A stretch of DNA of 64,000 nt from Platycnemis pennipes. Taxonomy: Eukaryota > Arthropoda > Insecta > Odonata > Platycnemididae. Each line of letters opens with the position of its first letter. Position 1 is the stretch's first letter. The notes under the pieces are model-generated. The model ran no database searches. It was given only the letters and a program-made list of their open reading frames with translations, and had not been told where the DNA came from. This document shows positions 12,561-24,100 of the stretch, piece by piece. The position numbers were made by a program, and so were the translations under genes. The stretch lies in assembly GCA_933228895.1 (NCBI GenBank), contig OW121858.1, positions 27,055,859-27,119,858 of the forward strand, read 5' to 3'.

Positions 12561-13375
12561 TTTCTATATTATGAACGTCTTAAGCTATCCAAGAAGTGAA
12601 AGAATTGTCTTCGGGAGTGTATATCCACCGGGAGAAAATCACCAAGCCGCAAATCGCCGACGACTTACCATTCAAGGCAGAAGCAGGAGTTTTAAAAAAG
12701 GCACTAGGGAATATGGTAAGGTAATTGGCCAATAGCATCTAAAGATTAATAAAAATCTAAGGCATTGGTATGCAGAAGAAAATAGAAGCCAAGACCAATA
12801 TTATACTAGGAATACAAAAACTTGAAGAGGTGGAAGAGTACTGTTAAATCGGAAGCTGAGTCACCAGCGATCGATAGAATAAAAGAAAAATTGTCAGTAG
12901 AATAACCCAGGGGGAAAAGACATTTTACCAAGCGAAGAATCTGCTTACAGCTGCAAATATGAGCATGGAAGTGAGGCAACATTCATCTGGAGCATTCTAT
13001 GGCAGAAGCATGGTCGATAACAGGAGAGAAGAAGTCCAGGCTGGAAGCATTTAAATGTTTCGCTACCGGAGGATGGTGAAGAAAAAATTGATCGACTGAG
13101 TGACAAACGAAGAAGTCTTAATAAGAGTTGGAGAAAAAAGTTGTCAACTGAAAACCGTAAAAATAAACAGGACAACTTAATCTGCTAAATCTTAAGACGC
13201 GATGGCCTGATGAAGATAGTCGTCAAGGGAAGAGTGAACGGAAAGAATGGAAAAGCAAGTCTGGTTTAAGATACATGGAACGAGCGTCAATGCTGTAAAA
13301 GGGAAGAATTACGTTAATATGAAGAGGTTGGCAGATAGGAGAATGGAAGGGAGGGCTGCGTCAAACCAGTCTTAG
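12560..13375 (+). pseudogene. 3' part of an RTE-like reverse transcriptase
   Basis: Discontinuous frames carry the C-terminal signature of the RTE-like non-LTR polymerases common in arthropods. The order is 'AKNLLTAANMSMEVR' (about 12930-12980), 'YRRMVKKKLID' (about 13060-13100), 'VTNEEVLIRVGEK' (about 13105-13140), then segments resembling 'LRRDGL.K..V.GRVNGKNGKG' and 'VKGKNYVNMKRLADRRMEGRAA' (about 13190-13360). Stops and frameshifts are frequent. The catalytic palm region is absent, as expected of a 5'-truncated, old insertion. No protein is predicted. Confidence 0.72.
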
Positions 13376-13688
13376 GAGAGTATACCGATTGCGATTGTAT
13401 ACATTTTTATCTGCTGAATACCCTGCAAGTAACTTAGTTAGGAGGTAACAAGTTAACTTACTCTACGAACCTAAGGAGCGATTTCTATGAATATCATCTG
13501 GGGCCCACATAACAAGTTCTACTTTTCATGCATCATGCAAGGAAACATTTAATAAGTACTTCAAACGATATCATTTAATTAATTAAGTATTTAATGCGGT
13601 CATGCACAAAAATTATAGTTAAAAGAAATTTTTTTAATATGCAAGAACTTAATTTTAACTCCTTTTGTATAAATCCGTATTGATCCGC
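13376..13688. other. Short AT-rich spacer, nothing recognised
   Basis: The spacer lies between the RTE-like relic and the next piggyBac-type element. Confidence 0.4.
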
Positions 13689-13692
13689 TTAA

Positions 13693-15129
13693 CCCTTTCG
13701 CGCCGGAGTCCTACGCAGGAAAATGCTTTCCTTCTCACGGATTCCTCTAGAATATTTTTCCACTCCGTGTACGGAGCTCTCTTGAAGCAAGGCATCGAGC
13801 AGGTATTGCTTTCCCCCGCTTTGGGACCGGACCCAGTGGGGTTCCCAACCCTTTCCTCGGCCACTGACCAGAGATTATCTTCGCCCTTTTCCAAATGAGA
13901 ACCCACCTCGGCATTTGTCCGCGGTCAACTATTTTTAATACAGTGATTTTTGTTAAATAAATAATAGTAAGACTTGAAGTGGGGGTTATTACACAAATAA
14001 ATCCCTGTTGTTGTAAATACCATTTAGAGATTTTAAACGAAATTCTAATGTTAATATTAAGATATTTAGCACAATAGACATAATAGCAATGGTTACAATA
14101 ATAATTATTTCTGTTGTTTCGCAATAGAAGACGTCCGCGCATAATCCAACCATACCCGTGTTTTATATAAAAGCACATGCACTTTTTTTGGTGCTATACC
14201 TTCATCAGGAAACATTTTTATGTTAATATATTCGCAATGGTAGCGCGAGATAGATTTTTTCTGCCTAGCAATTATTTATTGTACCTCCCAATATTCCATC
14301 ACGCACGCATGCGGTTTTCTTCTAGTTTTAACATAAATGATTACAACATAATTATCACTCTTAGCCGCATTACACAGAACAAATTTGAATGCTTTTCAGC
14401 TTGAAAGATACTTTTTATAGCTGAATGGCAGTTACACCAAAAAGATTCGGTTACAAGAAAGTCAAGTTTATTGACTGCTAAAGAATTAGCATAAACCACA
14501 CCCTCTGCGGGATTTTCAACCTATAATGTAGATATAATAGATTTCGCGGTATGTTGCGTGGTATTACCATTACAGTTGTTTTCCAAAATATGTTCATAAA
14601 CAAGTAAAACGGAGAGAAAAATATTGGTACTACCTTATCGTCAAATCATTACAAAACATACGTATTAGCTCCTCACTGCAATGAAAAATTCTCCCAAATC
14701 GGTTTGAATCTCATTGACAGGTGAACTCTGTTAATAATAACGTTAGAGTTCCGTTTAAAATTTCTAGAGATTCAAAAAATCATAAGGAATTAACTTCTGG
14801 AACTCAATAATGCGATTTAAAAACAAAAATTATTTTGGTTTTCACAATGCATAAACAAACAAGTGACCGCGAACAACTGCCGAGTGTGAGGCTCGCGCTG
14901 CGAAGAAGGGTCGAGATAATCCCCGCCTCTAAGCCGAGGAAGGGTCTTCAGAGTCGCGAGGAAGGGTCTTTTATGACACCTTGGACCTTTTCTGCCTACC
15001 TGGCCCTAGCGACGTTTTAAGACGCCCTTCGTTCTCTTGCGTAGAAAAATCTGCGGCGTTTATAGACGGCCTTCGTTCACAGGAGTGAAAAATCAGCGGC
15101 GTTTATAAACGGCGTTCGTAGCGAAAGGG
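13693..15129. mobile_element. Non-autonomous piggyBac-type element, CCCTTTCGCG family, copy 2
   Basis: The 1437 bp unit starts CCCTTTCGCGCCGGAG and ends GTAGCGAAAGGG, with TTAA at 13689-13692 and 15130-15133. Near its right end the motif GCGGCGTTTATA(A/G)ACGG is repeated, giving a structured subterminal region. There is no transposase-like frame; the 143-codon minus-strand frame at 13747-14178 has no recognisable domain. A TATATAAAA word lies near 14165. It is collinear and highly similar to the copies at 55736 and 61403, so all three stem from one non-autonomous lineage. Confidence 0.88.
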
Positions 15130-15133
15130 TTAA

Positions 15134-17197
15134 TATGATTACACTGGGCGAGTTTACTAGCAGCTAGTAAATTTGCCAGCTTGTAGCTTGTAAACTTGCT
15201 TGACCTTTAAGGGATGGGTTAGATTCTTAAGGGGTCTTACAATTCTAAACGCTAAGTTGTTTGTAAGTTACTTGCTCCCCAACGACTTCTTTTTCCTTTT
15301 GTTGGAGCTCTGAAGTTATTTTTAGGTGAAAATCGGGACTCGCAAATAACATTTGAGCCTAACAGCATGCTGTAGACAGAGACGAGAATGTGTTGTCAAT
15401 GAGAAAAGGGGTTCGTTTATGAGATAAAAATGTGGTAGAGGAAACAACATATGCAGCCACTTAAGGAAATAGCCACAGAAATGGGATACCCTTGAGTTAT
15501 GCTACGCACCAGCCCAGGTGCCGCACAGTGATGCAGGATCACTAATTAATGATCTTTTGGATTTAAAAAATGTTCTATTAGTATTAAATTTGGTCTACTT
15601 TAGGCTTACGAGTTCAGCTGAATATAAATTTGGATTCAAAACTTTTGTAAACTAATTTTTTTGCAAAAAGTTTTGCAATTTTTTTCTTAAACATCCGGAT
15701 GAATGTGAACAGATTTACATTTTCTCAGCCGCTGAATGATAATTTGATGTTCATATTTTTGCAAATTACTTTTTACAAAATTATTTGCAATATTTTTATT
15801 ACTTGGATTTATAGAAACTCAAAAGTTCTCGATTCATTAAAAATGTCAGCTCAAAGGTTTTTGCAATCTGTGAACACATATTTGTTGGTAATATTTTCAC
15901 AAATTAATTATTTTGCAAAACTAAGCAATTTTGGCATTACATGCATTTACACATACTTAGGAGATCTTCATTTATTTGCAATTACACATATTGTTTTTGT
16001 GGATATTGAATGCAAATTCGAGGCCAACATTTTTGTGCATTACATTTTTCACAATTTTTTTGTAATAGTTGAACGCCCGTATAACATAAAAAATTGTCCA
16101 TTATATAATGAATCTTATCCTTTAAATTAATAAATAGACATTGAAATAGATTTTAAACAATTTATATAATTTTAAAAATATGCTAATAGATCTTATATAC
16201 AATACTACATTGGAACTAACTCAGGTTTACCCAGCCCCATTACTATATGCACGCAATAATGCTTATTATTGACAAAATCCCTGAGTACATATTTACATGT
16301 ATACAACACAAACTTTGAATATTTATAATGATATCTGTTATTGGTATATTAAGAATATTTACAGTTTTTGGTGCATACAACAATAAGATATGCGCAAATT
16401 GTTCAAATATGGTCCCATTACAAAGTTATCAATGAACATGGAGAATTTTCCATTTTCGCTATATCATTACTTTTTTGGGAGCATACTTTGAAACTTTTGA
16501 ATATCTACTTGTAAGTTAAGCATTCAAGAAAAGGGTTGGTTGCTTTACATTGAAAATAAATTGCATTTTCCTTTTGAGAAAGGTTAAAATTTCATATATC
16601 CAGAAAATGGAAAATTCCCCAAGTGATCAATACATTTTTTGGGAGCATATTTTGACAAATTTGGCATATCTACTTGTAGGTAAGGAATTCAAGAAAATGA
16701 TAAAAAAAAGGTTTGGCTACTTAACATTGAAAATAAGTGGCACTTTAGTTCATTTCGAATGTAAATTTTTTTGAATTTGGCTTACATGAAAAATATAATG
16801 CTGATTAAAATTTTTTTGGGAGGTTTGGGGAAACGGCCTACCAAATACACTATATATTTTCAGCAGGGCTGAATCTCTCAGGCGAGTGGGTCAGGGAGTA
16901 GGTAAATCATTTGAGTGCCTGAATGTGAGAATTCGGAGATAATAAGAAAAAGAACCCATACCAAGTGGTTTGAAAAGAAAATCTTCAGTCGAACTTCAAT
17001 AGAAGGAATGATAGAAATAAATATTTAAGTGTCAATTGTGGTCGTAAGTAGCCAAATATAACTATTTAGACGTATAAATCATTGTCCTCATCACTAAATT
17101 GGCTGACAATATATATTCCCTCACAGATTCCTATAAAGTCAGAAGAGGATACTGCTGTTGAGGATACACTACACTATGGTTCATACAAGAATACTTT
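15134..17197. other. AT-rich sequence, no recognised gene
   Basis: A 143-codon plus-strand frame at 15699-16130 is rich in F, I, N and Y and arises from T- and A-rich sequence with recurring TTTGCAAA-like words. It has no recognisable domain and I do not treat it as a gene. Confidence 0.4.
16441..16760. repeat. Diverged tandem duplication, 164 bp unit
   Basis: The word GGGAGCATA occurs at 16477 and 16641. It is followed in both copies by TTTTGAAT/TTTGGCAT-like sequence, ATCTACTTGTA, TTCAAGAAAA, GGTT(G/T)G and CATTGAAAATAA. No coding meaning is visible. Confidence 0.5.
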
Positions 17198-17495
17198 ACC
17201 ATGATGGCAGCGATCACCCCATTTCAGAGGGTCTCAAAGTTGACTCTGAGGTGAGTAGTGATTTCAACCCACATAGCAGAAATACGTCTCGGATACATCT
17301 CTGAGACATCTCGAATATCACATGTGATGTCATCACATGTGATGTCACCATGATGGCAGCGATCACCCCATTTCAGAGGGTCTCAAAGTTGACTCTGAGG
17401 TTAGTAGTGATTTCAACCCACATAGCAGAAATACGTCTCGGATACATCTCTGAGACATCTCGAATATCACATGTGATGTCTCAGAGATGTTCTTG
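17198..17495. repeat. Recent tandem duplication, 149 bp unit
   Basis: Two adjacent copies begin ACCATGATGGCAGCG at 17198 and 17347 and are almost identical over their length, with one visible substitution (GGTGAG against GGTTAG). The junction carries repeated ATCACATGTGATGTC, itself an inverted repeat, which may have helped the duplication. Confidence 0.8.
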
Positions 17496-17720
17496 AGACC
17501 TAAGGAGACATCTCTGAGACTTCTCCGAGATGTCACTATGTCCAAGAAAATGGTCTCTGAGATGTCTCATGAGACATTCGAGATGCATCTGAGACACCTC
17601 ACGAACCTCTCTGAGATGTCCCAGAGACATGCTCCATGTATGAGATTTTACTCTCAGGTACGTCTCTGAAATGTCTCTAATATCTTGTGTAATGACCCAG
17701 AGACATTAGCCAACCTTTGG
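17270..17720. repeat. GAGACATCTC-rich palindromic region
   Basis: The stretch is dense in GAGACATCTC/GAGATGTCTC and closely related words on both strands, so it can fold into many small hairpins. It starts near CCCACATAGCA (17269 and again in the second tandem copy). A similar motif-dense block at 19768-19860 ends in TGCTATGTGGG, the inverted complement. The two blocks may be the ends of one element of about 2.6 kb. No coding domain is visible between them. Confidence 0.4.
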
Positions 17721-17724
17721 AGAT

Positions 17725-20460
17725 GCATACATATCACATATATCATACATACTTCACAAGATATTCACAGATACTACTGTAACATTATTGAAGTTTATGG
17801 ACACTTAACAGCATATTCAAATGTTTACATGGTAGTTATTTAATGCCTCACAAACCACCTCACTTCTCTTGAGTGGTGCGTATTAAAAAAATCGACAAAC
17901 TGGAATAAAGGGGAAATTATCAAGGGAGGATGAATATAAATATGAACTTGAAATTGAAACACTCAAAATTTGACCATTTCAACTGAATCGCTCATGTCAA
18001 TTTTAGGTCAATTAGGCCAATAAATACTTTTAAAATGTAAAAACTGATTGTGAAATGAATACTACCTTTTTGATGTTAAAAATAATATTTTATTGGCCAA
18101 TAAAATATTTGAATAAAGAGCAATTAGGAAAATATAATATACATCAATTTACACTCGCATATTCCAGTGATAGCCATTTTCTTGCCCAGATATGCACCGC
18201 TGCTCCATTTTGTATTTTCCAAGTCTTTAAAAGGCACGCATTCCCACAAATAATGCCCAAGAACACCTGTAGAAATAAAAAAAGTATCTGATATGTATAG
18301 TATAGAAAGCACTTATGTAAAACCTATCAAATCTTTATATCTTGGGGTATAAGTATTTATGGCAATTATAGACTGTAATGCTTTTGCCTGGGTAATATTA
18401 CTAATAGTAATGTGTATTACGTAAGTAGATACTATAAGTTACAAAGGTCCGAGGATCTACAAACATTGCATTTCATGAGTAATCCCAAGATTTTCCTTAT
18501 TATTGCCATATTTATGAACCACAAAATTAGGCCAAGAAGTCCAAAACTACTTAGATTTCCGGAATAACTACTTACCCACAATGATATCCACTCAACAAGA
18601 ATGTGCTATGTTCAGGTTTGTCCATAAATATCCACTTTAGTGCTATTACAATAGTTTATTTCTGTGGTGTCTCTCAGTTCACTGCACCATGTTGTTTTCT
18701 TTCGCGCTGAAAAGCATAAAAGTTATGTTAACAAGTACATCAAAATACCATTAGTGTAATAAAACTGATCATTAATGCAATTAAATCTGGAATTAAACCG
18801 ATTTTAAGGGTTGCTTGCCTCAAAAGGCTCTTTTGCAATTGATCCGAATGGAAACCCAAAGCCTCTTAATTCTATGCACCGGGAAATCATCAACTTTTCC
18901 TTCTTACTGATTAGCTTGCACATATTCACGATTAAAGTAACGTAATATCGTGCACTGTTTTTACAAGTTTGGCTACCAAATACAGCACGTAGCAAATGCT
19001 TGAAAAACATTTTAAGCGTAAAAGGAGTTCATTAAGCAAATTTATTAATACGAGAATGAATGAAACTTACCAATTGATGCTCAGATAATAGCGGTGCAGT
19101 GTATATATCACTGATTGACGATTCAACCGATGACTTCCATCAGAGTAAAATACTAATAATACTATTATAATTAATAATACAATTATCACCAACTACATGA
19201 CCATCTCACGCCGTTCAATGTGAAATAATGCATCAATTGGTCTTCCGTTGTTTCCCAGAATTCAACTCTTAAGTACGTGCTTCAAATTTCAAAAGCAGAA
19301 AAGGGTTGTATTTATCGGAAAATCTTTAACATGGCATTAGTATACTTAACAGCAATGTTTTAATACCAGGAAGGGGAGAGTAATTATCATGGTGGAGTAT
19401 ATATTTCTTAAGACCGCTTTACAAGATACAATTTCTTGTACAAATGCTTGTATAAACTGAATGAAATTGTATGTTTGTCTGAATGGAATAAGAACAGGTT
19501 CTATTTTCCATTCAGACATTCGCACATGCATTCACACAATTTGGAAATATTTGGAAAAAAAAATCGTACTCTATATTTTCTTTTTGATGTACAGGTCACA
19601 ATGCTCCTATTCACTTGGTGAAAAATCCCCAAGTCTTGAACGGTTATCATTTGATAAAACTAGCATGAGAGCAGCATTAACTTTTTCCATTATTATCTTC
19701 AGAATTGCTCCGAAAAATAGGTATGGAAGGGGTTGACGGCGTTTAAATTATGTGAAGAATTATTTCGAACGTCTCACGATTACCTCTCTGAGACATTCGC
19801 GATGTTCGAGATATTCGAGACTACGGTGAGACGTCTCCGAGACATTCATTGCTATGTGGGAAGTTAACCAATTTTAACCTTATTTTGGCAAAATTTTTAA
19901 TTTTTTAGCCTGTCCAGATCAATGTTTATTTTATAATATTTACTCAGTATTTGTTCCCTGGAAGGCATCAGAAACCCCCAATGAAATTAAATACCTTAGT
20001 ACATAGATAATTGCTTTTTTTCTTCATTGAAATGTCATCCTTCAAGTGTATTCTGTATACTTTTGATTTCATAGTGTATTTTAGTAATAATTTGTTTGAT
20101 CACTCAAAGACTGTTAAACCTGTATTAATGTTAATGCCGTACATCAATTATCACACTTCTTATGTAAGAAATTGCAAGTAATTTGCACTTTAACTGTACA
20201 TGAAGTTTCCCTTGACTTCCGTTTGTGAAGGCAACATATTTTTTTCCAATAATTCCATCCTTCCTCTCTATTTATTTATCTCTTGCCAAGTGTCTACGAT
20301 AGAAAACAATTCACAGTCGGCAGCCATCTGTGCACTTTCCATCTCACATCACACTGCCCCTTCCTTCTGTGATTCGTTCTCATTTGCCAATCCCATTGAT
20401 CCATGTCGCAATATGATAATCCAGCCCTTGACTACACGTAAGAACAAAAATAGCAGTTGA
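17725..20460. other. AT-rich sequence, no recognised gene
   Basis: Only short frames without domains are present. It holds the second GAGACATCTC-type block at about 19768-19860. Confidence 0.4.
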
Positions 20461-20464
20461 TTTT

Positions 20465-20690
20465 CTAGTGAAGGGAGGGCAACTTTGGAATGGAAAAGAG
20501 GGAGTTGGGAGGGGGTGTACGGGAAGGAAGGATTTAAGAAGTGGAGGAGTAAGGGGGAATAAGACAAGGAAGGAATTGGGAGGGGGTAGAGAAGTTGGGA
20601 GGGGGTAGGGGTAGGAAGGAGTTTGGAGGAATGGGAAAGAAAGTAAGGAGTGGGAGAAAGGGTGGTTTTCTTCGGATGAGTAGTTTCCTT
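20465..20690. repeat. GGA-rich low-complexity tract
   Basis: Purine-rich sequence of GGAAGG, GGGAGGGGGT and AAGGAGT words on the plus strand. It explains the proline/serine-rich 171-codon open frame on the minus strand here, which I do not call a gene. Confidence 0.7.
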
Positions 20691-21075
20691 AATGCCTTGA
20701 CTACATTCACCTGGTGAATCACATTGAAGCTCTTTTGGAGGAGGCGAAGAAATGGAGACGGAGAATGAAAACGGATAATGAATGAGAGGAGTGAAATCGG
20801 AAGGCCAAATATGCAATGCTAGTGAGAAGTCATTGTGCATGCAATTAAAAGTGAAAGGTAACACACATGGTATATTGCTTGAGAGGAGAAGAGTTTAAGA
20901 TACTTTCATATGGCGAATTTTCTGAATATTTTGGCTTTTGTTTTCGAAAGAGGAGTAAAATTTGAATTCTTGATTGTAAAGTTAAATTTTTTAAATAATT
21001 TATTCCTAAACATTATTTACATTCACCGGAGGGTCCCAGGCTCAATACCCGGGCAGGATCCTTTTTCGAACGTGG

Positions 21076-21135
21076 TCAATCTATGGTCCCACTATGGGAG
21101 ACCTTCTTGTGGCACAGCTCGCACTTATACGGCTT
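21076..21135 (-). pseudogene. Partial finger beyond the zinc-finger gene's stop
   Basis: Reading past the TAG at 21138-21136 in the same frame gives another linker and the start of a finger (KPYKCELCHKK), then unrelated sequence and a second stop. Just beyond, at about 21025-21065, lies a CCCGGGTATTGAGCCTGGGA-like segment that resembles the 3' part of a tRNA-derived SINE. The array therefore seems to have been longer once. Confidence 0.55.
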
Positions 21136-24100
21136 CTATCCGTCATGGGTCCTCATGTGCTTCCTCAGGTGCCCACTCTGGGAGAACTTCTTGTGGCACT
21201 GCTCACACTCAAGTGGCTTCTTTCCGTCATGGGTTCTCATGTGACTGCTCAGGCTACTACTCACGGAAAACTTCTTGTGGCACAGCTCACACTCATACGG
21301 CTTCTTTCCGTCATGGGTCCTCATGTGGGTACTCAGGTGCCCTCTCTGGGAGAACTTCTTGTGGCACAGCTCACACTCAAACGACCTGTTTCCGTCATGC
21401 GCCCTCATGTGTCGGCTTAGGTTCCCATTGATGGAAAACTTCTTATGGCACAGCTTACACTCATACGTCTTCTTTCCATCATGGGTTCTCATGTGACTGC
21501 TCAGGTTCCCACGCTGGGAGAATTTCTTGTGGCAAAGCTCACACTCATACGGCTTCTTGCCGTCATGGGTTCTCATGTGAATGCTCAGGCTACTACTCAC
21601 GGAAAACTTCTTGTGGCACAGCTCACACTCATATGGCTTCTTTCCGTCATGGGTTCTCATGTGAATGCTCAGGCTACTACTCACGGAAAACTTCTTGTGG
21701 CACAGCTCACACTCATATGGCTTCTTTCCGTCATGGGTTCTCATGTGAATGCTCAGGCTACTACTCACGGAAAACTTCTTGTGGCACAGCTCACACTCAT
21801 ACGGCTTCTTTCCGTCATGGGTCGTCATGTGTGTACTCAGGTGCCCTCTCTGGGAGAACTTCTTGTGGCACAGCTCACACTCATATGGCTTCTTTCCGTC
21901 ATGGGTTCTCATGTGAATGCTCAGGCTACTACTCACGGAAAACTTCTTGTGGCACAGCTCACACTCATACGGCTTCTTTCCGTCATGGGTCCTCATGTGT
22001 GTACTCAGGCTACTACTCACGGAAAACTTCTTGTGGCACAGCTCACACTCATACGGCTTCTTTCCATCATGGGTCCTCATGTGTCGGCTTAGGTTCCCAT
22101 TGATGGAAAACTTCTTATGGCACAGCTTACACTCATACGTCTTCTTTCCATCATGGGTTCTCATGTGACTGCTCAGGTTCCCACTCTGGGAGAATTTCTT
22201 GTGGCAAAGCTCACACTCATACGGCTTCTTGCCGTCATGGGTTCTCATGTGAATGCTCAGGCTACTACTCACGGAAAACTTCTTGTGGCACAGCTCACAC
22301 TCATATGGCTTCTTTCCGTCATGGGTTCTCATGTGAATGCTCAGGCTACTACTCACGGAAAACTTCTTGTGGCACAGCTCACACTCATATGGCTTCTTTC
22401 CGTCATGGGTTCTCATGTGAATGCTCAGGCTACTACTCACGGAAAACTTCTTGTGGCACAGCTCACACTCATACGGCTTCTTTCCGTCATGGGTCCTCAT
22501 GTGCCTGCTCAGGCTACTACTCACGGAAAACTTCTTGTGGCACAGCTCACACTCATATGGTTTCTTTCCGTCATGGGTTCTCATGTGAATGCTCAGGCTA
22601 CTACTCACGGAAAACTTCTTGTGGCACAGCTCACACTCATATGGCTTCTTTCCGTCATGGGTTCTCATGTGAATGCTCAGGCTACTACTCACGGAAAACT
22701 TCTTGTGGCACAGCTCACACTCATATGGCTTCTTTCCGTCATGGGTTCTCATGTGAATGCTCAGGCTACTACTCACGGAAAACTTCTTGTGGCACAGCTC
22801 ACACTCATACGGCTTCTTTCCGTCATGGGTTCTCATGTGACTTCTCAGGGTACTACTCACGGAAAACTTCTTGTGGCACAGCTCACACTGATATGGCTTC
22901 TTTCCGTCATGGGTTCTCATGTGAATGCTCATGCTACTACTCACGGAAAACTTCTTGTGACACAGCTCACACTCATACGGTTTCTTTCCGTCATGGGTCC
23001 TCATGTGACTGCTCAGGTTCTTATTCTGGGAGAACTTCTTGTGGCACAGCTGACATTCAAAAGGCCTCTTTTCGTCATGGGTCCTCATGTGACTACTCAG
23101 GTTCCCACTCAAGGAGAACTTCTTGTGGCACAGCTTACACTCAAATGGCCTCTTTCCATCATGGGTCCTCATGTGACTGCTCAGGCTACTACTCACAGAA
23201 AACTTCTTGTGGCACAGCTCACACTCATATGGCTTCTTTCCGTCATGGGTCCTCATGTGCCTGCTCAGGTTTCCACTCAGGGAGAACTTCCTGTGGCACA
23301 GCTCACACTCATACGGCTTCTTTCCGTCATGGGTCCTAATGTGACTACTCAGGTGACCACTAAGGGAGAACTTCTTCCTGCATACTCCACAAGAATACTT
23401 AAGCAGGCGCGAGTGCACCAGCGTATGACGTGTTAGGTCACCATGCGTCTTGAAAGAGTTCAAGCACTGCTGACACTTGAACAATCTCTCCCCTATGTGC
23501 CTCTGTATATGAACGGAATAAATGTGGCGTATCAGTTTCGCTTTAAGAGAGCAATATTTCCCACAATGATAACACATGAACCCCTTACGGCCCAAGTCAC
23601 TACCCGTGTCCAACAGCTCTTCATTATTTGTGCAGGGAATGTTGGTGACATGCTCATGCTGCTGACCCTGTCCTCCTCCCTTAGCAGCACACGTGTCCTT
23701 GTTACCACCCTTGTGAGCCCTTATGTGGGTCGACAGAGTCAGCTTGGAGACGAACGAAGCCCCACATTGAACACAACTGAATCCCTCCCTCACATTTAGC
23801 CGACCAACATATGTGCTACTACCACCCAGACGTCTACTCCTGCCTCTATTCGACCCTCTCATTGAAGATGCAGTTGGACTCCTGGAAGTAACCGTCCCTC
23901 CAGATTTACTTGTAGGGATTGAAACTGTATCTGACTCCTCCGCCGTTACTGAAGGTGGTGCAAATCTGGACACCGCATCTGGCTTGGAGACAGCTTCCTG
24001 GCCTAGAAAATAGTATTAAGTAAAAGGCTGCAAAGAATATCTCCAGATATATGAGTATCATGGCATGCTACCAGGTGCTCTAAGAGTATTTCATTTACAT

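Noticed and set aside
13655..14178. Recurring 75-143 codon frames at the left ends of the CCCTTTCGCG elements
   Set aside because: They differ between copies through frameshifts and show no transposase motif, so they are not conserved as proteins.
15699..16130. 143-codon plus-strand frame rich in Phe, Ile and Asn
   Set aside because: Composition follows the TTTGCAAA-rich repeat-like DNA; no domain, splice or promoter support.
20349..20864. 171-codon Pro/Ser-rich minus-strand frame
   Set aside because: It translates the GGA-rich low-complexity tract and has no domain.
21445..23436. Long plus-strand open frames (215 and 439 codons, and shifted companions) opposite the zinc-finger gene
   Set aside because: The 84 bp repeat unit is a multiple of three, so open antisense frames repeat automatically. 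They consist of repeated 'GKLLVAQLTLI' or 'SCGTAHTH' units with no splice or promoter support.
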